A stretch of DNA of 64,000 nucleotides from Desulfurococcus sp. Lineage in GTDB: Archaea; Thermoproteota; Thermoprotei_A; Sulfolobales; Desulfurococcaceae. Location: assembly GCA_026626905.1 (NCBI GenBank), contig JAPNUX010000001.1:1-64000 (forward strand), read 5' to 3'. The notes under the pieces are model-generated. The model was not told the origin of the DNA. It was given only the letters and a program-made list of their open reading frames with translations, and searched no databases. The position numbers and the translations under genes were made by a program. Shown here one piece after another: positions 34,769 to 44,383 of this stretch; position 1 is the stretch's first letter; each line of letters begins with the position of its first letter.

Positions 34769-36069
34769 GCCCCACTTCTTTTCAAATTCTTCAGGAGTTT
34801 AAAGTATACGTTTATATACTTCATCGAAATTAAATCACAATTTAGTGATTCTATAACTAATTTTCTCCGCAATTCTGAATACTTGGCGAAATAATCTAGT
34901 TTATGAATAAACTCTAACATGGCTTTGAAAAGCTCATCTGCAGTTGGAGAATCTATAACTATCCCAATATATCTGCGAAAATCCTGGGAGATCATAACTA
35001 CAGCAGGTAAGTACCTATAAGCAATAATAGGAACACCATAAGCAAGCGCCTCTACTAATGTCATCGAGAACCCCTCATAAGCAGATGGTATAACTACACA
35101 ATCAGCTGTTTTGTAAAGAAATTCAAGCATTTGCTCGGAGACATTGCCCCAAAATATGACATTTTCTATTAGACCTAATTTCAAGGCTAATTCTTTCATA
35201 TCACGTAGCAAAGGTCCACTACCTGCAATGATCAGTTTTATATTCTTCGGATGTGTATATGTAAATGTTTTTGATTCGTATCTCAAATATTTGATAAGTT
35301 TAGAGAAAGCAAATAGCAAATTGTCGATGTTTTTTTCTTTATCTATCCTGGAAACACAAAGAAATATCAATGACTTCTTATGTAAGACATCTCTACGATC
35401 TATTTCCTTGACCTTATGGACATTGGCATCTATTGCTACACAAGGAGGTATAATGGATGCTTTCTCTGCAATGTTCCATTTTTTCGCATATATAAAGGTT
35501 AATGGATTTGTGAACACCAAATAATCCAAGATATTACTACATAAACGTTGCACTACTTCATTTAAGAGAGATGTAAAGGTTCTCCTTTTTATAAGCCACA
35601 TAACAAGATCCCTTCCATGAGCAGTTGTTATAAACAATGGAATTTCACTATATCCGATTAATTTCATTAATAATTTAACTAACATAGCAGCTATAGCGAC
35701 ATCTGTTATATTATGAATATGAATTATATGAGGCTTAAATTTCACCAAGCTTTTTACTATTATTATAGTCCATACCGGTATTGATATTAAATATAAAATA
35801 TATGCTGGTAGAAGTTTAAATAACCTATATGGTATGGTCTTTACAGGCAGCACTAGTATGTTATACCTTCTCAAGCTTGCTCTTAAGATATCCTGGTTTA
35901 TCCTTTCTTCTTTGGGAATAACTAAAATGCATTCAAAACGCTTATCCTGACATATTCTACTGAGTATATTATATGTAAATTTTTCAACGCCCCCTATTCT
36001 AATTGGAAAAATACCATACTGGGATATCATTAGTAGCCTTATACTGTCTAACACTTTATTCGGGCTCAA
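34765..36069 (-). CDS. Glycosyltransferase family 4
   Basis: A 434-residue GT-B enzyme. The N-terminal acceptor domain has RIGGVEKFTYNILSRI and HIIHIHNITDVAIAAML; the C-terminal nucleotide-sugar domain has CVSRIDKEKNIDNLLFAF, LIIAGSGPLLRDM, the VIFWGNV segment, and the EX7E motif in SAYEGFSMTLVEALAYGVPIIA. It overlaps the membrane-protein gene by four bases and follows the phosphodiesterase-like gene by 22 bases. Codons are AT-rich. The sugar donor is not readable. Confidence 0.9.
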   Translation of the reverse strand: MSPNKVLDSIRLLMISQYGIFPIRIGGVEKFTYNILSRICQDKRFECILVIPKEERINQDILRASLRRYNILVLPVKTIPYRLFKLLPAYILYLISIPVWTIIIVKSLVKFKPHIIHIHNITDVAIAAMLVKLLMKLIGYSEIPLFITTAHGRDLVMWLIKRRTFTSLLNEVVQRLCSNILDYLVFTNPLTFIYAKKWNIAEKASIIPPCVAIDANVHKVKEIDRRDVLHKKSLIFLCVSRIDKEKNIDNLLFAFSKLIKYLRYESKTFTYTHPKNIKLIIAGSGPLLRDMKELALKLGLIENVIFWGNVSEQMLEFLYKTADCVVIPSAYEGFSMTLVEALAYGVPIIAYRYLPAVVMISQDFRRYIGIVIDSPTADELFKAMLEFIHKLDYFAKYSELRRKLVIESLNCDLISMKYINVYFKLLKNLKRSGA

Positions 36070-36091
36070 ATTACTTTCAGAAACAGCTTGA

Positions 36092-37189
36092 TTACGTTAC
36101 TCCGAGTACTTTCTTAACCTTAGTAGCTATATCATAGATGCTACTTGCCTGTTCAACGTTGCTTATGTAAGAGCCACAAACATGGTAGTTCAAACCTTTA
36201 CCGCTTTTACATATGTAGCCGTGCATACCACGTGGAACTTTCCATGGTATCGCCCTTGTGGGTAACCAGAAGCTAGGTAGTAAAATAATTCCAGGCTTAA
36301 GAACCAAGGCTTCATCCCCGAACTCCTTACTTGGGATAGGTACATCGTATATGTACGCATTTTCAGAATTAACTACATCTTGCAAATAGAAGTCTAATTT
36401 CTCGCGAAGAATCCTCCCTACTTCTCTCGCATTTCTGTTAAAATACCATAGTCTTACTAATGTGGATTCTATAGAGATCATATAATCAATTCCGAGTATA
36501 TAATCAATATTACTAATAATTTTAAGTATATCTATGGCTTTTACGACTGGAACCATTCCATGATCGGAGTATAGCAAAAAAGGTATATTTCTTTCATCAA
36601 GTTTTTTTAGAAGGGTGAGAATATTGCTTATTCTCTGCCTTATGTCGACTGTTAATCTGCCCCGCATGTGACCTAAAGTGTCAAGTTCACTGTATGTAAG
36701 GACAATCACATCGAAACCAGGCTTAAAGATAGCATTTACGATTTTTTCAATATCTTGAATTAAGGTTTTTACTATAATTATCTTAATTTTAAATCCGTGG
36801 TTTATGAGCTCGTCGATTAATGTTGGAAGTTTAGATTCATGCGGTCTTAGTGGATCGAATCTATCCTCAAAGGTAAAATATGGCGACAAATCTGGGGGAA
36901 GAACTGGTAAATACCTTTTACGGATCAGTTTTTCCAATGCCCACATTACAACCCATTTATTTATATTAATTTGCAACATTTTGCCAGGATACGTGTTCAG
37001 CTTCCATAATGTCCATATTCTCATTTTGTGTTGGCTATTTCCACTAAGTGCGACATAGTGTAGACCTGTACTAAAACCTAAAGGCGTGTACAGGGGATTA
37101 ACATAAAACTTCTTGTATAAATCCCTCTCCACGGTTAATAGTTGGATAAAGTCTAACGCATCAATGGAAAGTAGAACAAATGGCTTCAT
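36092..37189 (-). CDS. Alkaline-phosphatase-superfamily (type I phosphodiesterase-like) protein
   Basis: A 365-residue protein. LLSIDALDF at the N-terminus gives the first metal-binding Asp; YSELDTLGHM supplies the second Asp and His; LLYSDHGMVP supplies Asp-His; HGYICKSG near the C-terminus supplies the last His. These are the ordered motifs of nucleotide pyrophosphatase/phosphodiesterase-type enzymes. In surface-glycan loci such proteins may hydrolyse activated sugars or transfer phospho-groups. It overlaps the next gene upstream by four bases. The nucleophile Thr/Ser region after ALDF is not clear, so activity is uncertain. Confidence 0.72.
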   Translation of the reverse strand: MKPFVLLSIDALDFIQLLTVERDLYKKFYVNPLYTPLGFSTGLHYVALSGNSQHKMRIWTLWKLNTYPGKMLQININKWVVMWALEKLIRKRYLPVLPPDLSPYFTFEDRFDPLRPHESKLPTLIDELINHGFKIKIIIVKTLIQDIEKIVNAIFKPGFDVIVLTYSELDTLGHMRGRLTVDIRQRISNILTLLKKLDERNIPFLLYSDHGMVPVVKAIDILKIISNIDYILGIDYMISIESTLVRLWYFNRNAREVGRILREKLDFYLQDVVNSENAYIYDVPIPSKEFGDEALVLKPGIILLPSFWLPTRAIPWKVPRGMHGYICKSGKGLNYHVCGSYISNVEQASSIYDIATKVKKVLGVT

Positions 37190-38202
37190 TCAACTCGCCA
37201 ACGTAAATGTAATATCGGCTGGTAAAATGATTTCCAAACATTAACTATAGTCCTTAGCTCTCTAAGGGTATTTTTAAGCCTGTCTTTATCGGAATCCTGG
37301 TAAAGTATAAAATTATGCAATGTCACCAAGAGCTTAAGCCACAGTTCGACAAATGAATTTGTGGAAATTATATACTTAATGCCTAGAGGAAGAGCTAGAA
37401 GGTCGTCTAAATGATGAGAGTTGATACCACGTAGTATAAAACGTAATAGAATAATACTTTTCCTCTTTGGAATTGCAGCATCGATCTTTTGAAGTTTTAC
37501 TATAAGATCTTTAAAAATTCCATAATAATGATCTATCCAAGAGATCATTTCACGCAGTATCGTTGAATAATTAAATGAGTCTTTATGCACAAGATATCTT
37601 GCATTATTGATCTTCAATATGGCTTCTGGATTATCTACGAATTGAGCAAGGGACCTGGCTATTAGTATAATCTTGAATAAACTATATCCAGCTTCAACTT
37701 TATTGTTGTTGACAATAGAATCTGCGAATGAAAACAGCTTATTTATGATTAAACGAATAACTTCAACAGCCGGGACTGAAAACTCTTTAACCAGCATAAA
37801 CTTGGTAATATCCACGAAACCGTATACACGTTTACCATAGACCTTAAGGTCTAATGCTGACAAGCTTAAATCATCTACGAGTTCGCTGTAATGACACACT
37901 CCTATGGATACTGTTATATCAAGATTATACTTACTTAAACACTTTGAGAAATTATTTTTAAAAAATATTTCGAGAAGATATCTGTGAAACGCCTCTTTTA
38001 GATCTGTTACTACAAGCAAGTCTAAATCACTGATGCAATGCCCGCTAATACATAGTGCTTTTTCTCGTGCAAAGGAGCCTAGCATATAGATTGACAAAAT
38101 ATGAGTTCTTAACGAGGGTGATGCTCTGACAGCTTCTTCAACACAATGGTTGACAACGCCGGATATATTGTTATACGAAGCTGGGTCTTCGGGAATTTTC
38201 AT
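37186..38202 (-). CDS. Nucleotidyltransferase-domain protein
   Basis: A 338-residue protein with a pol-beta-type signature MLGSFAREKALC and SDLDLLVVTDL in its first 75 residues (GS, then DxD), followed by a long helical region. It overlaps the phosphodiesterase-like gene and follows a glycosyltransferase by 12 bases. Unlike the small MNT antitoxins in this window it is long and embedded in the glycan operon, so transfer of a nucleotide or phospho-group to a sugar or carrier is possible, but no substrate can be assigned. Confidence 0.6.
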   Translation of the reverse strand: MKIPEDPASYNNISGVVNHCVEEAVRASPSLRTHILSIYMLGSFAREKALCISGHCISDLDLLVVTDLKEAFHRYLLEIFFKNNFSKCLSKYNLDITVSIGVCHYSELVDDLSLSALDLKVYGKRVYGFVDITKFMLVKEFSVPAVEVIRLIINKLFSFADSIVNNNKVEAGYSLFKIILIARSLAQFVDNPEAILKINNARYLVHKDSFNYSTILREMISWIDHYYGIFKDLIVKLQKIDAAIPKRKSIILLRFILRGINSHHLDDLLALPLGIKYIISTNSFVELWLKLLVTLHNFILYQDSDKDRLKNTLRELRTIVNVWKSFYQPILHLRWRVE

Positions 38203-38214
38203 AGGCTCTGTCCT

Positions 38215-39492
38215 CTATTTGAGAGCTTCATAAAGCTTCATGATTTTATCAAGGATATTCTGGCAACTAAAGAAAGATGAGAGCTTGTTAAGCATTTTGA
38301 CAGTTTTTTCCTGGTAATTCCCATTTTGCACCTTAGAGTTAACTATTTCTTTCATGGCCTTAATTAAGCAAGTATGGTCTCCCGGAGCGCATATATACAG
38401 AAACGGATATAGCTTTGCGTATTCGATCAGTCCGCCAACATTGGTTATAATTATAGGTTTCTTATATAACATCGCCTCAAATGCAGTTAATCCAAACACC
38501 TCAGGCCACCGAGGAGCTAGTATAATGCCCTTCGCATTAGAATATAATTCGTTTAATTCTCCATCTGTTACTTCAGTTAATATTAAAATATCCTTTACGT
38601 TTGTTACCTTCTCGATCAAAGGCTTAAATTGTTTATCAATTGTTCCAGCCATGACTAACTTTATATTTGTACTATGATTTATTAAGTGGTTATACTTAAA
38701 AATTATAAAAGCCTTTATGAGATCATGAACACCCTTATGTAATGATATCTTTCCAACATATAATAGATATTCAGAGTTTTCAAGCCCATATCGTTTAAGA
38801 AGTTCATTAGTAGTTGACTGTGTTTTTGATTCAATTAGTGAAACACAATTTGGTATTATAATTATTTTACGTTCTAATTTATTAAGGTATCTTACATGTA
38901 CATTTTTAACATATTCGCTGGGCGATATAAAGATTGATGCTGCTCGCGTAAGTAGTTGTGCAAATAGTTTAAGGAGAATATATAGAATGGCAGCCTTAAA
39001 CCCGTATACCGCAATTCCGCACCTAAGACACCTTCTTATCGTTGGTTTTTTGCATACCATAAGTTTGCTTAGGTCGAACATATCTCGCTTTAAACATATA
39101 AAACCATAATCATGTAAATGCACTATTAATGGTATTCTTAGAATACTGGCTACAGGTAGTACTGTAATAGCTGATAATCCATGTGCGTGAATTATATCTG
39201 GTCTATGCTTCATTACAATTCGTAAAATATAGGCGAGAAACACGGGGTCTGGAAATGGTGGGGGGAGTTTCCTGCCAAAAAATGACGCTAGTGTACGTAT
39301 GCTTTTAGTTGCAACCCTGTATCTACTAATATATGCATTATCATAATAGCATATCATATGGACATCATAGCCTTTCTTAGACGATTCCTTGAAAAGTAAT
39401 CGTGTATATCTTGTAATACCACCAGGGCTTATGCACTGGTCCGTTACTAATAACACTCTAAATACGTTAAGTTTAGTTCTAGGGTTAATCAT
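38215..39492 (-). CDS. Glycosyltransferase family 4
   Basis: A 425-residue GT-B enzyme. ISPGGITRYTRLLFKE and PDIIHAHGLSAITVLP mark the N-terminal domain; YVGKISLHKGVHDLIKAF, LVMAGTID and RWPEVFGLTAFEAMLYKKPIII (EX7E) mark the donor domain. A Cys-rich segment (VCKKPTIRRCLRCG, about residue 145-160) resembles those of GT4 proteins that may bind a metal. It overlaps the upstream GT4 gene by four bases and marks the end of the AT-rich block. Confidence 0.9.
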   Translation of the reverse strand: MINPRTKLNVFRVLLVTDQCISPGGITRYTRLLFKESSKKGYDVHMICYYDNAYISRYRVATKSIRTLASFFGRKLPPPFPDPVFLAYILRIVMKHRPDIIHAHGLSAITVLPVASILRIPLIVHLHDYGFICLKRDMFDLSKLMVCKKPTIRRCLRCGIAVYGFKAAILYILLKLFAQLLTRAASIFISPSEYVKNVHVRYLNKLERKIIIIPNCVSLIESKTQSTTNELLKRYGLENSEYLLYVGKISLHKGVHDLIKAFIIFKYNHLINHSTNIKLVMAGTIDKQFKPLIEKVTNVKDILILTEVTDGELNELYSNAKGIILAPRWPEVFGLTAFEAMLYKKPIIITNVGGLIEYAKLYPFLYICAPGDHTCLIKAMKEIVNSKVQNGNYQEKTVKMLNKLSSFFSCQNILDKIMKLYEALK

Positions 39493-40661
39493 TGTATTTT
39501 AACCTTGAGAATAGAATATATTGAACATAGTTTTCTGGCTACCTCGCTCCAAGTTAAGAGCTTTCTCTTGACTTCCATGATGTTCCTGCGGAACTCTTCA
39601 TATAAATTATCATTAGTTAGCAGGGTTAAGAGTGCATTAGCCAGTGCCGGCGGATCATTAGGCGGTACCAGGATGCCCGTCTCCATATGCTTTACTCTGT
39701 AGGGTAGGGCGCCGATCCTCGTAGCTATGATCGGGGCACCTCTAGCGTACGCTTCATCTACTACTAAGGGGTACGCTTCGCCAGCATGCCTCGTGGGGAA
39801 GACAAACACTTTCGAGGAATCCAGGAGTGATATCTTCTCCCCCTCGCTAATGTAACCTATCAGTTTAACTCTGTCTTCTAAGCCTAATTTCTTGATAAGA
39901 TCCTCTACCTTCTTTCTATAGCGGCTATTAGATGGCTTCCCGACTATAACCACCATAAAGTCTTCAATTTTACGTGAAATCAGAGGGATCGCTCTTATTA
40001 AAATATCTACTCCTTTTGACTCGTCCACCCTCCCAATATACGAGATAACGTTTTCACTATCAATATAATATTTATTTCTAAATAGCTGTTCATCTTTTGG
40101 CTTCTCAAGGTACTCCTCATGTATACCGTGCGGTACAACCTCGGATTCAAGCCCATATTCTTCTCTCAATATTTTCCTGTCTCTTTCATTCAACGTGATA
40201 GCGTAGTCTGCTAGCTTTACTGCTTTCTTCTGAACCCACTTCTGATATCTTCCCCCAAGTATCCTTATCAAGGTGTTCACGTGTTCTTGTAGGTAGTTAA
40301 GTGCTAAGAAATCCATAACAATGGGCTTCCCCTTCTTTTTAGCATATCTCGCTAAGACTATGTTGAATAGAGAGTTCTGACTGTGTATGTGGACTATGTC
40401 AGCATCCCCTAAAGGTGGCTTCTCTAAAGGTATCGTTAAATCATTATATAAAAACTTAATAGAATTCAATCTAACGATCTTTATTCCATTAAGGAATTCT
40501 TCTCTAGGTCTATCGTTTACATTGACATTTGAGGTCACCACTATGACTTCGTGGCTCAGTTTGGCTTGTTCTTCAGCTAGATATTGTACGGCTCTTTCCA
40601 GGCCACCTACAACCGGATAGTAATTAGTGGATACGTGGAGAATCTTCATTGCCGACTCCAT
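39489..40661 (-). CDS. Glycosyltransferase family 4
   Basis: A 390-residue GT-B enzyme: YYPVVGGLERAVQYLAEEQ, DIVHIHSQNSLFNIVLA, YIGRVDESKGVDILIRAI, VIVGKPSNS, VKLIGYISEGEKISLL and FPTRHAGEAYPLVVDEAYARG. The donor-site EX7E is present (GEAYPLVVDEA). It overlaps the GT2 gene upstream by 16 bases. Base composition is intermediate between the AT-rich block and the rest of the chromosome. Confidence 0.9.
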   Translation of the reverse strand: MESAMKILHVSTNYYPVVGGLERAVQYLAEEQAKLSHEVIVVTSNVNVNDRPREEFLNGIKIVRLNSIKFLYNDLTIPLEKPPLGDADIVHIHSQNSLFNIVLARYAKKKGKPIVMDFLALNYLQEHVNTLIRILGGRYQKWVQKKAVKLADYAITLNERDRKILREEYGLESEVVPHGIHEEYLEKPKDEQLFRNKYYIDSENVISYIGRVDESKGVDILIRAIPLISRKIEDFMVVIVGKPSNSRYRKKVEDLIKKLGLEDRVKLIGYISEGEKISLLDSSKVFVFPTRHAGEAYPLVVDEAYARGAPIIATRIGALPYRVKHMETGILVPPNDPPALANALLTLLTNDNLYEEFRRNIMEVKRKLLTWSEVARKLCSIYSILKVKIQ

Positions 40662-41566
40662 TGGGCTAGGTTATACGAGATCACGCCATCCTTCAAGCCT
40701 TTGAGTATCCAGGGGAGGCTCCATGGCTTGTAGAGTGTTAAAAGCATGGTAGACATCAATGTGTACCATACGCGTTTAAGCGTGGATTCGCTCCACTTGA
40801 AAATGAATATGGTGTGATTGTGCGCTTTCCAGTACATCCTCTCCCTCATAGTCATTCTCGGCCTGTTACCGCCGTGTTCAACTGCTAAGTGTACTGCCAC
40901 TACTCTAGGATCCATTAAGAGCTTGTATCCCAGCCTCTTTATCTGCTGGTGCACATCACTCTCCTCTCTGAAACCTGTTGGTGTATCAAATAGTTCATCA
41001 TAACGTATCTTGTTTAGCAATTCTCTCCTCACAGCATAGAATTGCCGCAGGAATTCAGCGTACCTCGGGCCATTCCTCACATCGAGGAATATGTAGCCGA
41101 TCATCCTTGTAAGCTGGTCAGCCAGACTTATTGGAGTGTTCAAGTAAAAGTCTGGGTCCACGGCTTGCCTCCTAGCATTTATGACCCTACCACCAACAGC
41201 TCCTATTTCGCTATCGATGTCAAAATCTTTGACTAGAAAGCTTAAGGATGATTCAATAGGTAATAGGTCGTCGTCAGCCATCAATGCGTACCTGTAGCTG
41301 TCTTCCAAGTTTAAGGCTATTTCAATTAGTAGGTTTCTAGCCCTAACAGAACCCAGTCTACCAAGCTTGAGAGTATAAACTAACCTGGAATCATTATTAA
41401 ACTTCTCGAGCACAAGCCTATACTTCGATAATATATCGGTAGCTGAGGCTTGAGCTACAACAATTACCCTGCTAACATGCCTGGATTCAAGCCATCTGGG
41501 TAGGGTTAACTCCAGAATCTCGGATCGATCGTAGCTAGGGATGAGTACAGCTAGCTCGCCAGGCAC
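40646..41566 (-). CDS. Glycosyltransferase family 2
   Basis: A 306-residue GT-A enzyme: VLIPSYDRSEILELTLPRWL, LGRLGSVRARNLLIE, LMADDDLLPIE (DxD), then VGGRVINAR and FREESDVHQQIKRLGYKLL. A C-terminal hydrophobic stretch (YTLMSTMLLTLYKPWSLP) suggests membrane contact. The start is at 41566, inside the end of a truncated GT4 fragment, and the end overlaps the next GT4 gene. Confidence 0.88.
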   Translation of the reverse strand: MPGELAVLIPSYDRSEILELTLPRWLESRHVSRVIVVAQASATDILSKYRLVLEKFNNDSRLVYTLKLGRLGSVRARNLLIEIALNLEDSYRYALMADDDLLPIESSLSFLVKDFDIDSEIGAVGGRVINARRQAVDPDFYLNTPISLADQLTRMIGYIFLDVRNGPRYAEFLRQFYAVRRELLNKIRYDELFDTPTGFREESDVHQQIKRLGYKLLMDPRVVAVHLAVEHGGNRPRMTMRERMYWKAHNHTIFIFKWSESTLKRVWYTLMSTMLLTLYKPWSLPWILKGLKDGVISYNLAQWSRQ

Positions 41567-41832
41567 GCTACCTCGCCTGTTTCTCTTAGATTATTTCTTT
41601 CGTGTATAGATAAAATTGACTTAAGTCTAATTACGTGGACACAGTTAATGAGATCTTCCCTGAGGAGGCTTTCCGCTTCGCTACTTCTTAACCATCTATT
41701 ATAGGTTACGGCGTGGGCATCGTAGCATTGAGAAATCATGTACTTGGCTATCCTCTTAACAATCTCTTCAACGCCGTCTATAATAGGGTAGTAAAACGGG
41801 GCTACGTGGACTATCCTCATTGTCCTTGCCAC
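41551..41832 (-). pseudogene. N-terminal fragment of a family 4 glycosyltransferase
   Basis: The 93 residues start as a normal GT4 (RIVHVAPFYYPIIDGVEEIV, KRIAKYM, later HVIRLKSIL) but stop where the next gene begins; the remaining 300 residues, including the donor domain, are absent. The frame reads directly into the start region of the GT2 gene at 41566. I infer a deletion joining two genes, leaving a non-functional fragment. Confidence 0.65.
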
Positions 41833-42533
41833 TCAGCTATTATAAAGTGCCTTGATGGTTTGCTAACTGTATAGGCTAAGCTTTTTAATATGTTCTCAAC
41901 ATTTTCTTCTCCACGATGAAGCTCCATGATTATTCTCGGGTGAAAACGCTTCAGCGTGTTAATCCCTCCAAGAACTACTTTCTCGCCGGCTCCCTCAACA
42001 TCAATTAGTATAAGGCTTCTCTTACTTAGTTCAATCTTGAGTTCCTCAAGGATTTTGTCGAGTGGTTTCGCTAAACGTTCTGTCTGCGTGTTGGAGAGAC
42101 AAGATGCTATTGCTACTTTCTTTTCTTCATCGGCGCACGCAACGTCTAATACTATCACAGAATCTTTCAGTATACTGTTTATTGCCAAGTTAGCTTTCAG
42201 GATGCTGAATGCTACAGGGTCTGGCTCTATAGCTATCTTCACTGCATGGGGATTTAATTTATGAGCTTTTAAAATATAATATCCCTCAGCTGCTCCAATA
42301 TCTATAAATACATCAGCTTCCTTCAGCCAGGCCTCCAAAGTATCCTGTATTTCGGGCTCAATTAAATCTAAGGTCATGGAGAATATTCTAAAGTCCTTGG
42401 GGAACAAGAGGTAGCCATACCGCGTCCTAACTACAACCCACTTGGGCAATGGAAGTGCCCTTAGTAAATACTCACCAAGCTTATATGCTAGTTTTGAATC
42501 CCTATATTTGAAGTATCTGCGGAGGAATTTCAA
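41817..42533 (-). CDS. FkbM-family methyltransferase
   Basis: A 238-residue class I methyltransferase. VFIDIGAAEGYYILKAH is motif I (about residues 94-110), IAIEPDPVAFSILKANL is the acidic motif, and LILIDVEGAGEKVVLGG is the FkbM hallmark IDVEGxE. These enzymes O-methylate sugars or lipids. It lies among glycosyltransferases and overlaps the GT4 fragment by 16 bases, so methylation of a glycan residue is likely. Confidence 0.88.
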   Translation of the reverse strand: MKFLRRYFKYRDSKLAYKLGEYLLRALPLPKWVVVRTRYGYLLFPKDFRIFSMTLDLIEPEIQDTLEAWLKEADVFIDIGAAEGYYILKAHKLNPHAVKIAIEPDPVAFSILKANLAINSILKDSVIVLDVACADEEKKVAIASCLSNTQTERLAKPLDKILEELKIELSKRSLILIDVEGAGEKVVLGGINTLKRFHPRIIMELHRGEENVENILKSLAYTVSKPSRHFIIAEWQGQ

Positions 42534-42576
42534 TCCTGCTATCCCACCAGGTTTCTAAATCAGTTACTCTTACCGC

Positions 42577-43695
42577 TTATTTCTCCTGTTTCTCCCAGAT
42601 TATATCTTTTGTGTATAGGTTTCTTACTGCTGCTATTACTAGTATTGCTTGTGTTGTAATCCATGTTCTATAGGGTTTGTATGCTAGTAGTAGCATGCTG
42701 AGTAATAATACTATTAGTGCAAGCCTGCCTCCAGCTATTATTGAAGCTACTAGCAGGATTAAGGCTACGAGTAGTATCCACGGGTTTACTAGGTGGAGGT
42801 AGGATTCAACAGCTAGTATACTCTTAAAGCCCCCCGGCGCCCTCCTAATCATCCCTAGAGTTCTCATGAAGTGCTGGATTAAGTGCTGGGCTCTCCTAAC
42901 CCTCCACCATAAATATTCTTTCAAGGGAGTTTTCTCAACGCAGACTACATCTCCTGCTATAATAGTCCTCCAGCCTCTAACAGCTATCCTAGTAGCAGTA
43001 TGACTATCATCTGAGCCTAAGTCTAGTGGGAATCCTCCAGCCTCCACTAGAAGCTTCTTCCTGAATGCTTCAAGCTCACCATGGAATACTGGCGTCGAGT
43101 ATAGCTTGCTTTCAGCAAGCCTCACAGTATTATAGAACCCTCTATACCCCTCTTCAACACCACCCGGCCCCTCTCTCTCAGGCTTCTTTAAGCATGAAAC
43201 AGCACCGACACGAGGATCAGATAAGTAAGCTGTAATCCTCCTTAAAGCATCCCGTTGAAGCCACCATGAGTCAGCATCTGTTACAACTATAATCTCACTA
43301 TCACTCGAAGCATGCTTCAACGCGTTATTCAAAGCATGAGCCTTACCCCTCCTCTCAGACTCCACGATAAGCTTAACATTCAAGTCCCTGTGCCTCCCAG
43401 CCCACTCCTCCACAAGCCTTGGTGTTCCATCACTACTAGCAGAATCCACTACTAAAACCTCAATTCTATCCCTCGGGTAATCCTGAGCATAAATATCATC
43501 AAGCTTACCTTGAATCAACCCAGCTTCATTATACGTCGGCAGTATGATAGTGATCTTAGGTGTGTAGTTGTAGTCAACCTTTAAATCCCATGGCTTGTTA
43601 AGCCACCTCTTAAGATACAGGTAGTAGGCTAAAGGCACAGTAAAGTGCACGATTGCTAGTATTAGGGCTGTGGCGACTAGGAGGCTTGTATTCAA
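42577..43695 (-). CDS. Membrane glycosyltransferase family 2
   Basis: A 372-residue enzyme with an N-terminal helix (residues 6-28), a GT-A domain (IILPTYNEAGLIQGKLDDIY, VVDSASSDGT, VTDADSWW as DxD, then LGSDDSHTATRIAVRGW and the RRAQHLIQHF QxxRW-like motif), and a C-terminal cluster of three or four helices. This layout is that of processive or polyprenyl-linked-sugar glycosyltransferases. The TTG start at 43695 precedes the first helix. It seems a separate unit from the cluster downstream, 43 bases away. Confidence 0.88.
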   Translation of the reverse strand: MNTSLLVATALILAIVHFTVPLAYYLYLKRWLNKPWDLKVDYNYTPKITIILPTYNEAGLIQGKLDDIYAQDYPRDRIEVLVVDSASSDGTPRLVEEWAGRHRDLNVKLIVESERRGKAHALNNALKHASSDSEIIVVTDADSWWLQRDALRRITAYLSDPRVGAVSCLKKPEREGPGGVEEGYRGFYNTVRLAESKLYSTPVFHGELEAFRKKLLVEAGGFPLDLGSDDSHTATRIAVRGWRTIIAGDVVCVEKTPLKEYLWWRVRRAQHLIQHFMRTLGMIRRAPGGFKSILAVESYLHLVNPWILLVALILLVASIIAGGRLALIVLLLSMLLLAYKPYRTWITTQAILVIAAVRNLYTKDIIWEKQEK

Positions 43696-43873
43696 TTCTG
43701 CAGTTGAACTCCAGGAATTTTCCTATAGATGAGTATCCATGATGAAGGCCGTGGTGGTGTCTTAATTCTATGATAAACTCCTATTTTCTTTACTAGCTTT
43801 AGTGCTGGCGGTATACACTGCTAGCGTTACCCTTAGTGAAGTCATCGTGGGTTTTAGTTGAAGCCTCCTAGTT

Positions 43874-44299
43874 CTAACCGTATATCCTGTAGTGTACTGG
43901 TTGATTCAAGTAGAATAATCCGAGTGTTAGCAGCCGTTTCACGTTTCCTAGTATCTCAGTTAACCTGCCTCCTAGTGCTACGAGGATCCCGTAGAGTATT
44001 GCTCTACCCTTTAGAGATGCAAGTTCTACTTTAAGGAATATTTCGCGGAGTATTCCCGTTAGCACAGGTGATTTAACCCTGGGTAGTCTTCTAACAAGCA
44101 GGAGGAGAATGCGTGTAACCCGGGGGAGAGTATACCATGAGCGGTTAGCTATAGCCTTCCGAATATACTTCTCCACGACCCCCCGGGTTACTCTCCTAGG
44201 GACGAGAATTTCAGCCACTCTTCTCTCAGCCCCCTCAAGGATACGCTCGCTGAATCCTGCTACAGCTTTCTCAGCTAGACTTGAAGCTATAAGCGTCAA
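43874..44299 (-). CDS. Hypothetical protein
   Basis: A 141-residue basic, mostly helical protein that I do not recognise. It includes VEKYIRKAIANRSWYTLPRV and hydrophobic patches (TRILLLLVRRL, AILYGILVALGG) that could touch a membrane. The TTG start at 44299 follows an AT-rich stretch. It lies between two glycosyltransferase genes in the same direction, which is the only hint of a role. Confidence 0.45.
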   Translation of the reverse strand: MTLIASSLAEKAVAGFSERILEGAERRVAEILVPRRVTRGVVEKYIRKAIANRSWYTLPRVTRILLLLVRRLPRVKSPVLTGILREIFLKVELASLKGRAILYGILVALGGRLTEILGNVKRLLTLGLFYLNQPVHYRIYG

Positions 44300-44383
44300 G
44301 GTAAACCACGCTAAAGCAGCTAGATTATACTGTAATAGCCTAAGGTATAAAAGCCTTATTCCCCCTGCTACGAATACCGTGCT

